Part shown: positions 26,867 through 34,986 of the stretch, piece by piece
Layout: each line of letters starts with the position of its first letter
Position numbering within the stretch: position 1 is the first letter of the stretch
Origin: Lachnospiraceae bacterium
GTDB taxonomy: Bacteria; Bacillota; Clostridia; Lachnospirales; Lachnospiraceae
DNA: 45,847 nt
Assembly (NCBI GenBank): GCA_017467805.1
Contig: JAFUKJ010000061.1
Span: 1 to 45,847, forward strand
Reading direction: 5' to 3'
Made by a program: the position numbers and the translations under genes
Notes under the pieces: model-generated
Told to the model about the DNA's origin: nothing
The model's database searches: none
What the model saw: the letters and a program-made list of their open reading frames with translations, nothing else

Positions 26867-26896
26867 ATCATATACCTAACATTCTGATATTGTCAA
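26867..26896 (-). promoter_or_regulatory. Sigma-A promoter of the leader ORF/rsgA operon
   Basis: On the minus strand a perfect TTGACA (26891-26896), an 18-bp spacer and TATGAT (26867-26872) lie just after the stop codon of the flavin reductase gene. No terminator separates the two units. Confidence 0.8.
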
Positions 26897-26904
26897 TCAA
26901 TTTT

Positions 26905-27549
26905 CTAATAAACTCGCTCAAAATCAGATGCTGGGTGCTTACAAGCTGGACAAATATAATCAGCTGGAAGCTCCTTGCCCACATACTCATAACCACATAT
27001 CTTACAACGCCATATTGTCTGCCCCTCTAATTCAGGCGAACCAGAGTCAACAGTCTTAGGTGTGATAACTGATGGCTGTGGCTTAATATTCTGATGATAG
27101 TAGCTATAAGTTGCAGAAGGCACACTGCTTAGGAGCTTCATATCATTTACGCTTCCTATGAAAAGACTGTGTGTTCCCAAATCTATTGTATTCTCTACCT
27201 CCACTGAAAAGCAGGAATTTGTTCCTTTTGTAATATAATAAATTCCATTTACATCCCTTTGACATTCGCTAAGGTTCGCAAACTTATTCACATTTCTGCC
27301 ACTTTGAAAACCAAAATGCTTAATCAACTCAAAGTCTGCCTCTTCGCTTAATGTAGAAACACAAAACTTACCTGTAGCCATAACCATATCATGCGTATAA
27401 TTTTGCTTATTTACCGCAATCAATATACGATTTGGCTCCGCTGTCACCTGCTCTACCGTATTAATGATGCATCCATTATCTTTTTCTCCTTGTCTAGCTG
27501 TCAGTATAAAAATACCATAACTGAGTTTATTCAATGCCGCTAATTCCAT
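26905..27549 (-). CDS. Flavin reductase-rubredoxin fusion (high-molecular-weight rubredoxin type)
   Basis: The 214-residue protein joins an FMN-binding flavin reductase-like domain (residues about 1-150, with the opening LSYGIFILTA and GKFCVSTLS) to a C-terminal rubredoxin. The rubredoxin has the iron-binding pairs CKICGYEY and CPACKH. Proteins of this layout (Hrb) pass electrons from NAD(P)H oxidoreductases to flavodiiron proteins during oxygen or NO stress in anaerobes. The redox partner is not encoded nearby. The linker (about 150-175) is proline- and serine-rich. Confidence 0.9.
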   Translation of the reverse strand: MELAALNKLSYGIFILTARQGEKDNGCIINTVEQVTAEPNRILIAVNKQNYTHDMVMATGKFCVSTLSEEADFELIKHFGFQSGRNVNKFANLSECQRDVNGIYYITKGTNSCFSVEVENTIDLGTHSLFIGSVNDMKLLSSVPSATYSYYHQNIKPQPSVITPKTVDSGSPELEGQTIWRCKICGYEYVGKELPADYICPACKHPASDFERVY

Positions 27550-27658
27550 ATGTTTGATTCCTTTCGAGAATTACAAATACAATCTGTTATTACTATATGT
27601 TATTAGCATTGACAAATGTGATTGTTTTCATACATAGACAGGCCGCTCGAAATCTAAC

Positions 27659-29488
27659 TTATGCGTAATACACCGCCTGTGCATTCCAAAGGTCAGAGTA
27701 TAGGCCTTCCTGTTTTACCAGCTCCTCGTGAGAGCCTCGCTGCACCACTGTTCCTTTATCAAATACGAGAATATCCTCGCAGAATCTACACGATGCTAAT
27801 CTATGGGAAATGTAAATTGCCGTCTTATTTCCTACCATCTTATCAAAGCCTGCAAAGACCTCACACTCTGACACTGGGTCGAGAGCTGCCGTAGGCTCAT
27901 CCATAATGACAAACGGCGCATTCTTATATATCGCTCTGGCGATTGCCATCTTCTGCTTCTCTCCACCAGAAAATGAAACACCCTCTTCTGCAAAATCCTT
28001 GCCAACATAAGTATTCAGCCCGTCTGGAAGCGTGGCAATTCTTTCTCCAAGTCCCGCTTTTGTCAATGCATCCAAAGCGCGCTCCTCATCTACCTGCTCA
28101 CTCGCTGCCACATTTTCTCCTACTGGAAATGCAAACATTCTAAAATCCTGAAATACCACAGCAAACAAGCTGCAATATTCCTGATAGTCAAACTTTCTGA
28201 TATCAATACCGTTTACCTTGATACACCCTTCAGTCACATCATATAAACGACAAAGAAGCTTGATAAATGTAGTCTTACCTGAACCATTTTTCCCTACAAT
28301 TGCCATCTTCTCGCCAATTGTAAACTTCAAATTCAAATCCTTAATAATATCCTGCTCTGTTCCTGGATAGCGGAAGGAAACATGCTCAAACTCCACGGAA
28401 AATTTATTATCTCTTCGCTTCTCCATTGGGATAGTACCTTCATATTTACGCTTAGAAAGGCTCATATATTCAACGTAGTCTTTGCAGTACAAGCCAACTG
28501 TATTCAGATTCGCCATTGCCACCGCACACTTTGCCACAGCCATAGAAAATCGTAATATACTTGAAGCATAGGTTACTACTCCGCCAATCGTAATCATGCC
28601 TGCATAGGCACGAAGTCCTGTGAACAGGTACACCAATAGTCCTGACAGGTCGGAAAGTCCCTGTCCTACACATTCGCGCTTTGTAAAGATTGATGCAAGT
28701 CTTTCCTTTCCATCTATTACATTTTGATTACTTACTTCTATATCATTCTCGATAAGCTCCTGTTGAGCATAGATACGCAAATCCTTCTGTGACTCTATCC
28801 CCGCAAGCTTATCCAGATAGTAATTTCTTCTATTATAATCCTTTGTCAGCTTGTCATATTCGTCCTTACTGCGTCTGGCGACTACATCATTATACTTATA
28901 ATTGATTGCAACAAAGACACAAACTACCGCAAACAAAAGCACCGAGCTTACCCAAGAGCAAATAAAACCCTCTCCCTGCTTAGATGAAATAAATAGAGGA
29001 ATCATAATAACAAGCGCCAAAACAATAGAAACTACAGACGTTAGTATCTGCTCAAAACGATACAATAACCAACCAGACATTCCAATATAATTCCCCTCTG
29101 CCTGACTCTTATATCGAAGCTCCTGCACACGCGGCTCTTCCAAATACTCATAATCCATGGACAAAGACTTTCTGTTCAATAGCTCTGCTTCGATTTCCTT
29201 AATATATTCGTTCTTCTGATTATACCACTCTCGAATTCTTGCCTCGATTAATCGAAGTAACATATTAACCCCAAGAGCTATCAATGCGTATTTGAGCAGT
29301 TCTTCTATGCCTGCCCCTGCATACACCGCATCCAGCAAAAATCCCATCAGCACAATGCTAATAAAAGGTCTGACACCTCCAAGAATCGACAAGAGTACAC
29401 TATTTATCAGCATATCCTTATTCTGCTTTGCGAAGTCCTTTAGAAAAATGACAACATATTTCCACTCTATTTTATCTGCCTTATTCAT
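27659..29488 (-). CDS. ABC exporter subunit (second of pair)
   Basis: The 609-residue protein has an N-terminal membrane domain of about six helices and an ATPase domain with Walker A GKNGSGKTT, signature FSGGEKQK, Walker B VIMDEPTAALD and switch ISHRLAS. All catalytic positions are intact, unlike the exporter at 13.6 kb. Its ATG (29488) follows GGAGGG and overlaps the end of the upstream exporter gene by 8 bp, so the two probably form a heterodimer. The agr cassette and an XRE regulator lie just upstream; peptide or antimicrobial export is plausible but unproven. Confidence 0.9.
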   Translation of the reverse strand: MNKADKIEWKYVVIFLKDFAKQNKDMLINSVLLSILGGVRPFISIVLMGFLLDAVYAGAGIEELLKYALIALGVNMLLRLIEARIREWYNQKNEYIKEIEAELLNRKSLSMDYEYLEEPRVQELRYKSQAEGNYIGMSGWLLYRFEQILTSVVSIVLALVIMIPLFISSKQGEGFICSWVSSVLLFAVVCVFVAINYKYNDVVARRSKDEYDKLTKDYNRRNYYLDKLAGIESQKDLRIYAQQELIENDIEVSNQNVIDGKERLASIFTKRECVGQGLSDLSGLLVYLFTGLRAYAGMITIGGVVTYASSILRFSMAVAKCAVAMANLNTVGLYCKDYVEYMSLSKRKYEGTIPMEKRRDNKFSVEFEHVSFRYPGTEQDIIKDLNLKFTIGEKMAIVGKNGSGKTTFIKLLCRLYDVTEGCIKVNGIDIRKFDYQEYCSLFAVVFQDFRMFAFPVGENVAASEQVDEERALDALTKAGLGERIATLPDGLNTYVGKDFAEEGVSFSGGEKQKMAIARAIYKNAPFVIMDEPTAALDPVSECEVFAGFDKMVGNKTAIYISHRLASCRFCEDILVFDKGTVVQRGSHEELVKQEGLYSDLWNAQAVYYA

Positions 29489-31388
29489 TGAAAATGCCCT
29501 CCTTTCCTGATTCATCCTCCACATAGGAGTCGCCCATAATTTCACTGCGTTTTCTATACTCTTCCTGCTCTTTATAATACTTGCCTTGCAGTTCGAAAAG
29601 CTCAGCATATCTGCCCTTTGCCAGCATCAATGTCTCATGAGTTCCCTCTTCTATAATACTTCCATTCTCCAATAAGATAATACGATCACAGAAACGTGTA
29701 CTGGATAATCTATGCGAGATATAAATAGAGGTTCTGCCCTGTGTCGCCTCACTGAAATTCTGATACAAGGCATTCTCTGCAATCGGGTCAAGTGCCGCCG
29801 TCGGCTCATCTAATAACATCAACTGCGAATCCTTATATAAAGCTCTTGCAAACAACAATTTCTGCTTCTCTCCACCCGAATAATCAAGCGCACTGTCATT
29901 TACCTCACGTACCAGCAAGGTCTCGCCTTTCTCAGGAAGGCTATTATACTTCTCTTCAAAGCCCGACATAGAAAGCGCCCATGAAAGCTTTTCTCTGTCA
30001 ATCTCCTGCGGTGACTGTCCTGTGATATTCATATCCAATGTCACAGGAAGCAAAGTCGTATCCTGGAACAACACAGAAAGCATCTGATAGTAAGACTCTC
30101 TGTTATACGAAGTAATTGGCTTTCCATTTACGAGAATTTCACCTTCTGTAGGCTGATAAAAGCCACATATCAGCTTTACAAGTGTAGTCTTACCAGCACC
30201 ATTTAAGCCCAATAATGCCAGCTTTTCTCCTGCCCTTATCGTTAAATTAATGTTAGCCAGAGTCGGTTTCTCATTCCCTGGATAAGTGTATGAAACATTC
30301 TTGAGTTCCACAGTTACCGCACCATCTGTACGGAAGCTCTCCTTTTCCTCTTCATTATCTCCCCAAGGACTTTCAATCTCTAAAAACTCTCTCAAACTAC
30401 TAAGCTCCACGCTCATCGGTTCTAACTGCATCGCCTGACGAATCAGTGTTTCCAGATATGATGTAAAGCCGCTCGTCAAACCAAGATACAATACAAACTC
30501 CGCTACAGTCAGCTCATTGTGAACCAATAGCCATATCAAATATCCCCACGCCAGCATATCTACTAAGAATCCAATAATCGCATCTGAAACACTTCTTAAA
30601 AAATACCAGCTATGTATGCTTGCGAAAATAGAGTTCATATTCTCAAGTGCTTCATCATACTTCTTAATAAACCAGTCAAGCATCTGATAAACACGAATGT
30701 CCTTACCAGCACTGCTTTCCACTGCCTGTCTGCTGATATACGCCGCTTCCTTCGCATGTCTGCTCAGCTTCGCATGATATTCCTTATGCTTCTTTCTTGC
30801 CAAAGACAAAAGCTTCATACTGGAAATGACAGAAAACATCATCAACAGAACTAAGGTTATACTCTTACTACCTATGATAAATCCATAAAATATAATTGCC
30901 AGAATTGCTGATATGCACATAGGAAATGAACTACACGCAAGCGTAAAATTGTAACCATTTCTCAATGCCCTCCAAGCATTTCCAATTACCTTCTGCTCCT
31001 CTTCTCCTTCTAACAAGTTATAGTCCATCAGCATCATCTTACGAAAGCATCGCTTGCTCAGATATACAGGCAACAAACTGCTACAATTGGAAACATAAGT
31101 CCCCATTCCTTGTACAATCATATTGCAAATCAGCATAATCCCTGTAAGCAGACATATATACCACACCATATGTGTAACATCCCACTGCCCCTGCAACGCA
31201 CGAACTACCTCCGAAGGAATCAACGTTCCAAGATAAGATGCCGCCACCATCGGAATCACCACTATAAACTGGTAATAAAACAACTTCTTATCATTCTCAT
31301 AAGCACACTGCATACAGTATCGTATATTACTAAACAGTCCGTACTTTCCTTTCTTACGACTGCCAAACACCTGTTGAAATTCAATCAT
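29481..31388 (-). CDS. ABC exporter subunit (first of pair)
   Basis: The 635-residue exporter subunit has about six membrane helices and an ATPase domain with GLNGAGKTT, YSGGEKQK, MLLDEPTAALD and ISHRLSS; both composite sites of the pair would be complete. I start at 31388 behind GGGTAGGG, giving MIEFQQVFG; an ATG 18 codons earlier has no clear ribosome site. It is transcribed after a gap holding a nested palindrome (31444-31480), which probably controls it. Confidence 0.88.
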   Translation of the reverse strand: MIEFQQVFGSRKKGKYGLFSNIRYCMQCAYENDKKLFYYQFIVVIPMVAASYLGTLIPSEVVRALQGQWDVTHMVWYICLLTGIMLICNMIVQGMGTYVSNCSSLLPVYLSKRCFRKMMLMDYNLLEGEEEQKVIGNAWRALRNGYNFTLACSSFPMCISAILAIIFYGFIIGSKSITLVLLMMFSVISSMKLLSLARKKHKEYHAKLSRHAKEAAYISRQAVESSAGKDIRVYQMLDWFIKKYDEALENMNSIFASIHSWYFLRSVSDAIIGFLVDMLAWGYLIWLLVHNELTVAEFVLYLGLTSGFTSYLETLIRQAMQLEPMSVELSSLREFLEIESPWGDNEEEKESFRTDGAVTVELKNVSYTYPGNEKPTLANINLTIRAGEKLALLGLNGAGKTTLVKLICGFYQPTEGEILVNGKPITSYNRESYYQMLSVLFQDTTLLPVTLDMNITGQSPQEIDREKLSWALSMSGFEEKYNSLPEKGETLLVREVNDSALDYSGGEKQKLLFARALYKDSQLMLLDEPTAALDPIAENALYQNFSEATQGRTSIYISHRLSSTRFCDRIILLENGSIIEEGTHETLMLAKGRYAELFELQGKYYKEQEEYRKRSEIMGDSYVEDESGKEGIFNE

Positions 31389-31443
31389 ATCAATAATCCC
31401 TACCCTTCCAATTCCTGCACAAGATATAAAACCCAATCTCATA

Positions 31444-31480
31444 TCGACTTATTTCACTTTATCAGTGTAACACAAGTCGA
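31444..31480. promoter_or_regulatory. Nested palindrome upstream of the exporter pair
   Basis: Outer arms TCGACTT (31444-31450) and AAGTCGA (31474-31480) enclose inner arms CACT (31455-31458) and AGTG (31464-31467). The site lies 56 bp before the exporter start and 60 bp past the end of the XRE regulator gene. It looks like an operator, most simply for that regulator. Confidence 0.6.
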
Positions 31481-31539
31481 CATAATATTGGGTATTTTTG
31501 CACGAATGGTAGCGTAGGAAGCACGAAATGCAATTTGTC

Positions 31540-31902
31540 TCACATTCCATACTCATTCACTATATCCAATAGACGAATAAGCCTTTCTATTTGTCTGATA
31601 TCAAGCATCTCGATTTTTTCTAGTAATTCCTTATTAAACTCACCTCTCGTACCTAATCCACCAAGAATATAATCACAATCTGCATTTAATATTTTTGAAA
31701 TCCTATACAGTACAAAGGTAGAGAATCCCTTTTTTCCCGTTTCTATTTCATATAAGAACTTTGTCGAAACTCCAATAGCCTCAGCAAATTCCTCTCTGTT
31801 ATATCCTTCTCGCAGCCTCAATCTCAATATTCTTGCTCCAACGTCCACTTGAAATTCATCCTTCGTATATTGCTTTTCTTTCACTCGTACCAACTCCACC
31901 AT
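31540..31902 (-). CDS. XRE-family helix-turn-helix regulator
   Basis: The 120-residue protein has a Cro/CI-type helix-turn-helix at about residues 22-80 (ILRLRLREGYNREEFAEAIGVSTKFLYEIETGKKGFS). A short helical C-terminus, perhaps for dimerisation, follows. The ATG at 31902 lacks a good ribosome site. A GTG six codons later (31884) has GGAG nine bases upstream and may be the true start. It lies between the agr cassette and the exporter pair and probably represses or activates the exporter genes through the palindrome at 31444-31480. Confidence 0.85.
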   Translation of the reverse strand: MVELVRVKEKQYTKDEFQVDVGARILRLRLREGYNREEFAEAIGVSTKFLYEIETGKKGFSTFVLYRISKILNADCDYILGGLGTRGEFNKELLEKIEMLDIRQIERLIRLLDIVNEYGM

Positions 31903-31930
31903 TATTACTTCAAAAATACATTTCCGGCAA

Positions 31931-31981
31931 TAACCGATAGTTCCTTCTCATTACCTGTAGTTCCTATTTTATCTATATGAT
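31931..31981 (+). promoter_or_regulatory. Candidate AgrA boxes and agrBD promoter
   Basis: TAGTTCCT occurs twice, at 31938 and 31958, exactly 20 bp apart, within a longer match (T-ACC--TAGTTCCT). LytTR regulators such as AgrA bind direct repeats containing AGTT at roughly 21-bp spacing, with the second box overlapping a weak -35. Here TATGAT (31976-31981) fits as the -10. The agrB start is about 160 bases downstream. The same repeats lie 29-63 bp upstream of the XRE gene on the other strand. Confidence 0.5.
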
Positions 31982-31993
31982 AATCTCCCTCTT

Positions 31994-32020
31994 GCATTCT
32001 TGACTGAATGCAGTTCATTC
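31994..32020. repeat. Alternating inverted repeats in the agrB leader
   Basis: GCATTC (31994-31999), GAATGC (32006-32011) and CATTC (32016-32020) give two alternative hairpins that share the middle arm. It may be an operator or a switch in the agrBD leader. Short enough to be chance. Confidence 0.35.
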
Positions 32021-32142
32021 TCGCGTCAAGTCTCATTTTGGGTGGATTTTGTCACATTCAGACGAATATACGCTTAATTCGCACAAGATTTTAAAACCTC
32101 ATTATCCTGCATAGTACAGTACCTTCATCGGAGGTATTTTCC

Positions 32143-32706
32143 ATGCAATTATTAACCAAACTCATTTATCAGAACGAAAGCATACCTGAAGAACAGAAAA
32201 AATATGTCCTTTTTCATATAAAGTGTTTTTTATACGATGGCAGCAAGTTTTTACTTTTCTTATTATTTTTTCTTTTCATCAATCGCTTGGATATGTACAT
32301 ATATGCATTTATCATCATGCTCCCCTTGCGATTAACCTCGGGCGGGCTGCATTTTAAGCATTACTGGAGCTGTTTACTATTCTCCTTTGGATATATGCTT
32401 CTGGCTACCGTACCGCTTGCCACCGTGCGCCTACCATATGGTGTATCAATCATTATGCTTTTACTATGTATCGTCATAAATGGCTCCATTGGTCCCATTT
32501 GCTCAGCATCCAGACCAGCTTTGCCCCAGCAGGAAATTATTCTTGCTCGCAAAAAAGCAATTATGCTGACAGTATATGCAACCATTCTTACTATATTGTT
32601 CTGGGATACGACTCTTGCTCCCGTAGGATTTTGGTCTATCATACTGCATTCTTTGCAGTTATTAATAGGAAATATGATAAAGAAAAGAGGGGAAAAGATA
32701 TGTTAA
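32143..32706 (+). CDS. agrB: AgrB-type autoinducer-processing protease
   Basis: The 187-residue membrane protein is the AgrB cysteine endopeptidase that trims and cyclises AgrD. The catalytic pair H70 and C77 lies in SGGLHFKHYWSC with the usual spacing of seven, and the conserved arginine R63 precedes it. Several membrane helices follow. GGAGG lies eight bases before ATG. Its end overlaps agrD by 7 bp. A serine in the AgrD core means this enzyme should form a lactone rather than a thiolactone. Confidence 0.92.
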   Translation: MQLLTKLIYQNESIPEEQKKYVLFHIKCFLYDGSKFLLFLLFFLFINRLDMYIYAFIIMLPLRLTSGGLHFKHYWSCLLFSFGYMLLATVPLATVRLPYGVSIIMLLLCIVINGSIGPICSASRPALPQQEIILARKKAIMLTVYATILTILFWDTTLAPVGFWSIILHSLQLLIGNMIKKRGEKIC

Positions 32707-32837
32707 ATAAGCTTATGAAGGTAGTTAGTATGTTTGTAATGACCGCATCATGGTTACCAGATTATATGGATCTTCCATATATCGGAAATTCGATTTTCTT
32801 TTTTGGCGAACCTCAATATCCTTCAGAGGACAATTAA
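32700..32837 (+). CDS. agrD: AgrD-type cyclic lactone autoinducer precursor
   Basis: The 45-residue precursor starts inside the end of agrB behind AGAGGGG. It has the three AgrD parts: an amphipathic N-terminal membrane anchor (residues 1-19), a core, and an acidic tail GEPQYPSEDN. Aligned on the tail as in S. aureus AgrD (cleavage before D-E-V-E-V-P), the core ends with S31-I-F-F-F35, serine in place of the usual cysteine. Predicted product: a five-residue lactone ring with an N-terminal tail of unknown length ending in PYIGN. The N-terminal cleavage point cannot be read. Confidence 0.88.
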   Translation: MLNKLMKVVSMFVMTASWLPDYMDLPYIGNSIFFFGEPQYPSEDN

Positions 32838-32861
32838 AAGGGGCATTTCACAGCCCCTTTT
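32836..32861. terminator. Bidirectional terminator between agrD and agrC
   Basis: AAAAGGGGC (32836-32844) pairs perfectly with GCCCCTTTT (32853-32861) around an eight-base loop, with T-runs in both directions. It overlaps the agrD stop codon and abuts the agrC stop codon, so it ends both convergent transcripts. Confidence 0.92.
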
Positions 32862-34125
32862 ATATCAAAACCTTAACCCTAAAATAGTTTATCCCCTCAT
32901 AGTTTACATTCCCCATGCTAAGTTCTGCCTTATTCTTTTTTGCTATCGCAATCAGTCTCGGAATTCCCATTCCCCGATTTATCCCCTTGGTACTATATCC
33001 ATTCCTGCAAAATTTCTCTATTTCGCTATTTGGAATCTTCCTACTTGTATTCGCAATTTCAATACTGAAATGTTTTTCGTCTTCTGCTATAATCTGCACA
33101 TTTAATACTCTCTGTTCAGAAACCTTATCCCTCAATTCTTCCACAGCATTATCAATTAATATTCCTAATATTTCGATTAACTCCACTATATCAATCATAT
33201 CTCTAAAATTAATAGCATGTACATTTTGATTTACTTCAATGTTCTCATTCTGCGCAGATGTTAATTTGGAATATAATGCCCCCACGACAATCGGTTCTAT
33301 ATTCTGCTTTAACAAACGATTTAACGAATTTTCCAGTAATATCTTATCACAATATTGACATTGTGCCTGGCGCAATTCATCTGAATTCTCTATAGAATAC
33401 TGCATACTTTTTATCGCATTAATATGGTTATCAAATTCATGTTGTCTCTGTCTTATCGCCACAATCGCCTCTTCAAAAGACTTATTATAAATTTGATATA
33501 ATTGTAACTCTTTTTCTTTATTTTTTCTTTCTCTCTCCGTTGTTAAGAATAATTCCAACAACAAAACTACTATCCAAATCCCCCCTACCACTTGAAATAT
33601 AATCTCTGCTTGTACATTCTCGATTCGCTGATATAAAAAGAATAGATATAATATAGACATTCCAAAAAGTATAGTTAAAATAAGTATCAAATGTCTTTTT
33701 AAAAGAATAATAATTGCAGAGTAATATTTATCCTTCCATAACCAGAAAAAAGAGCAAATAATAAGATTCGTTATTATCGAAGCCTGCATTGCGTCAAAAG
33801 ACTCTTTAAAAATCATTTTCAAAATAAAATATATGCTTAATTGAAGACTTGGTATTACCAACATCATAATCCCCCAAACCTTAAGTGCCTCGAAGCATTT
33901 CTTCACTAAACACATCCTGGTATAAGCAAAAAGTAGGAAATAAATGACCATATTTAACAACATACTATTAGGCGTTCCTTTATCGATATATAACCATATA
34001 ATTACATTCAAGAAAAAAACTATAACATTATAAATATTTATTTCCTTTTTCTCTTTAGCAATAACATGCAAACATAATATTATTCCTATATATTCCGCAA
34101 TTATCTGTACTAACTTAATCATCAT
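32860..34125 (-). CDS. agrC: AgrC-type quorum-sensing histidine kinase
   Basis: The 421-residue kinase has six to seven N-terminal membrane helices (residues 1-195) that should bind the peptide. A phospho-acceptor helix follows with H229 in RQRQHEFDNH, the HPK10 hallmark. The GHKL ATPase domain shows LIDNAVEE and GMGIPRL. It overlaps the agrA gene by 11 bp and is downstream of it, the reverse of the S. aureus order. The receptor for the lactone encoded by agrD is expected to be this protein. Confidence 0.9.
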   Translation of the reverse strand: MMIKLVQIIAEYIGIILCLHVIAKEKKEINIYNVIVFFLNVIIWLYIDKGTPNSMLLNMVIYFLLFAYTRMCLVKKCFEALKVWGIMMLVIPSLQLSIYFILKMIFKESFDAMQASIITNLIICSFFWLWKDKYYSAIIILLKRHLILILTILFGMSILYLFFLYQRIENVQAEIIFQVVGGIWIVVLLLELFLTTERERKNKEKELQLYQIYNKSFEEAIVAIRQRQHEFDNHINAIKSMQYSIENSDELRQAQCQYCDKILLENSLNRLLKQNIEPIVVGALYSKLTSAQNENIEVNQNVHAINFRDMIDIVELIEILGILIDNAVEELRDKVSEQRVLNVQIIAEDEKHFSIEIANTSRKIPNSEIEKFCRNGYSTKGINRGMGIPRLIAIAKKNKAELSMGNVNYEGINYFRVKVLI

Positions 34126-34846
34126 ATCCCAACTCTTCGTAAAACTTCTTTCCTAATTTACATCCAATCTCTAACTGTTTTCCGTTGCGCATACGAACAT
34201 AGTGATTCATCCTATCCACAGCCTCTATATACTTACGATTCACCAAAGCACCTCGGTTACACTGCAAGAAATACTCTCTCGGTAATTCCTTTAGCATATC
34301 CCTGACTGTCTTATACGGAATGTCCACCTCATCATCTACGGTATACACATGCAGCTTACGCCGAATCATCTCTGCGCAAATAATCTGCTCCGTATTCAAC
34401 ATGTACAACACTCCATCTTTCCTATAAGTAAAATTCACATCGTACTTAGGTCGAAGCAAAGGCATTCCTAATGCCGTCATAACCTTCTCACAAACAACCT
34501 CGTTCTCAAACGGCTTTTCTATATAATCAAAACAATGCAGCTTATGAAATGCATTCATCTGTTGGTCTATTAAAGATGTAATAAATATGACTGGAGTATA
34601 TTTATACTGCTCCATTTGTCTAAGCTTCTCGACAAATTGTATTCCTGATACATCCTGCTGAATCGAAGAATCGAGAATAATATCCACTAAGAATAAATCT
34701 ATCGTTTCTTCCAATGCATACTTATATGCTTCTTCTTTCGTTCCTGCACAAAAAATAGCACCAGCAGAATTACATTCGTGTACTATCCTTGCCAGTGCAT
34801 CCATACAAATTTTATTATCTTCTACAATTAATACATTTCTCTTCAT
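34115..34846 (-). CDS. agrA: AgrA-type LytTR response regulator
   Basis: The 243-residue protein has a receiver domain (acidic D10, phospho-acceptor D55 in DLFLVDIILD, and the lysine in EKPF) and a C-terminal LytTR DNA-binding domain (YLQCNRGALVNRKYIEAVDRM-type end). It should activate agrBD and perhaps the adjacent exporter or regulator genes. It is first in the agrA-agrC unit, which runs toward agrBD. Confidence 0.9.
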   Translation of the reverse strand: MKRNVLIVEDNKICMDALARIVHECNSAGAIFCAGTKEEAYKYALEETIDLFLVDIILDSSIQQDVSGIQFVEKLRQMEQYKYTPVIFITSLIDQQMNAFHKLHCFDYIEKPFENEVVCEKVMTALGMPLLRPKYDVNFTYRKDGVLYMLNTEQIICAEMIRRKLHVYTVDDEVDIPYKTVRDMLKELPREYFLQCNRGALVNRKYIEAVDRMNHYVRMRNGKQLEIGCKLGKKFYEELGYDD

Positions 34847-34913
34847 TATACTTCCTATGCTATCTACAACTTCTCATCCACATATACAAATGGAAAATAT
34901 TACCTTTTTACCC

Positions 34914-34942
34914 ATTTTATTACACAATGCATCATTTTTCAA
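34914..34942 (-). promoter_or_regulatory. Promoter of agrA-agrC
   Basis: On the minus strand TTGAAA (34937-34942), a 17-bp spacer and TAAAAT (34914-34919) form a good sigma-A promoter about 70 bp before the agrA start. Confidence 0.65.
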
Positions 34943-34950
34943 CAATAACA

Positions 34951-34978
34951 AAGGGCTGTGCCTTGTACACAACCCCTT
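34951..34978 (-). terminator. Terminator of the MutS-like operon
   Basis: An imperfect stem (GGGCTGTG with CACAACCC, one mismatch) lies eight bases past the stop codon of the MutS-like gene. On the minus strand it is followed by TTTGTTATTG, a weak T-rich tail. Confidence 0.65.
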
Positions 34979-34986
34979 ATTTCAAC

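Noticed and set aside
26657-26887. A 76-codon plus-strand ORF over the leader region
   Set aside because: It has no ribosome site, and it lies antisense to a promoter, small ORF and terminator that all read on the minus strand.
27605-27650. Plus-strand TTGACA promoter
   Set aside because: A TTGACA is present with a poor -10, but no plus-strand gene follows; the downstream DNA is the end of a minus-strand exporter gene.
32361-32642. A 93-codon minus-strand ORF inside agrB
   Set aside because: It is antisense to the conserved AgrB catalytic region and lacks a ribosome site; a shadow frame.
32466-32699. A longer N-terminal extension of AgrD
   Set aside because: The frame is open upstream but overlaps agrB in another frame. 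The ATG at 32700 has a good ribosome site and gives a normal-length precursor.
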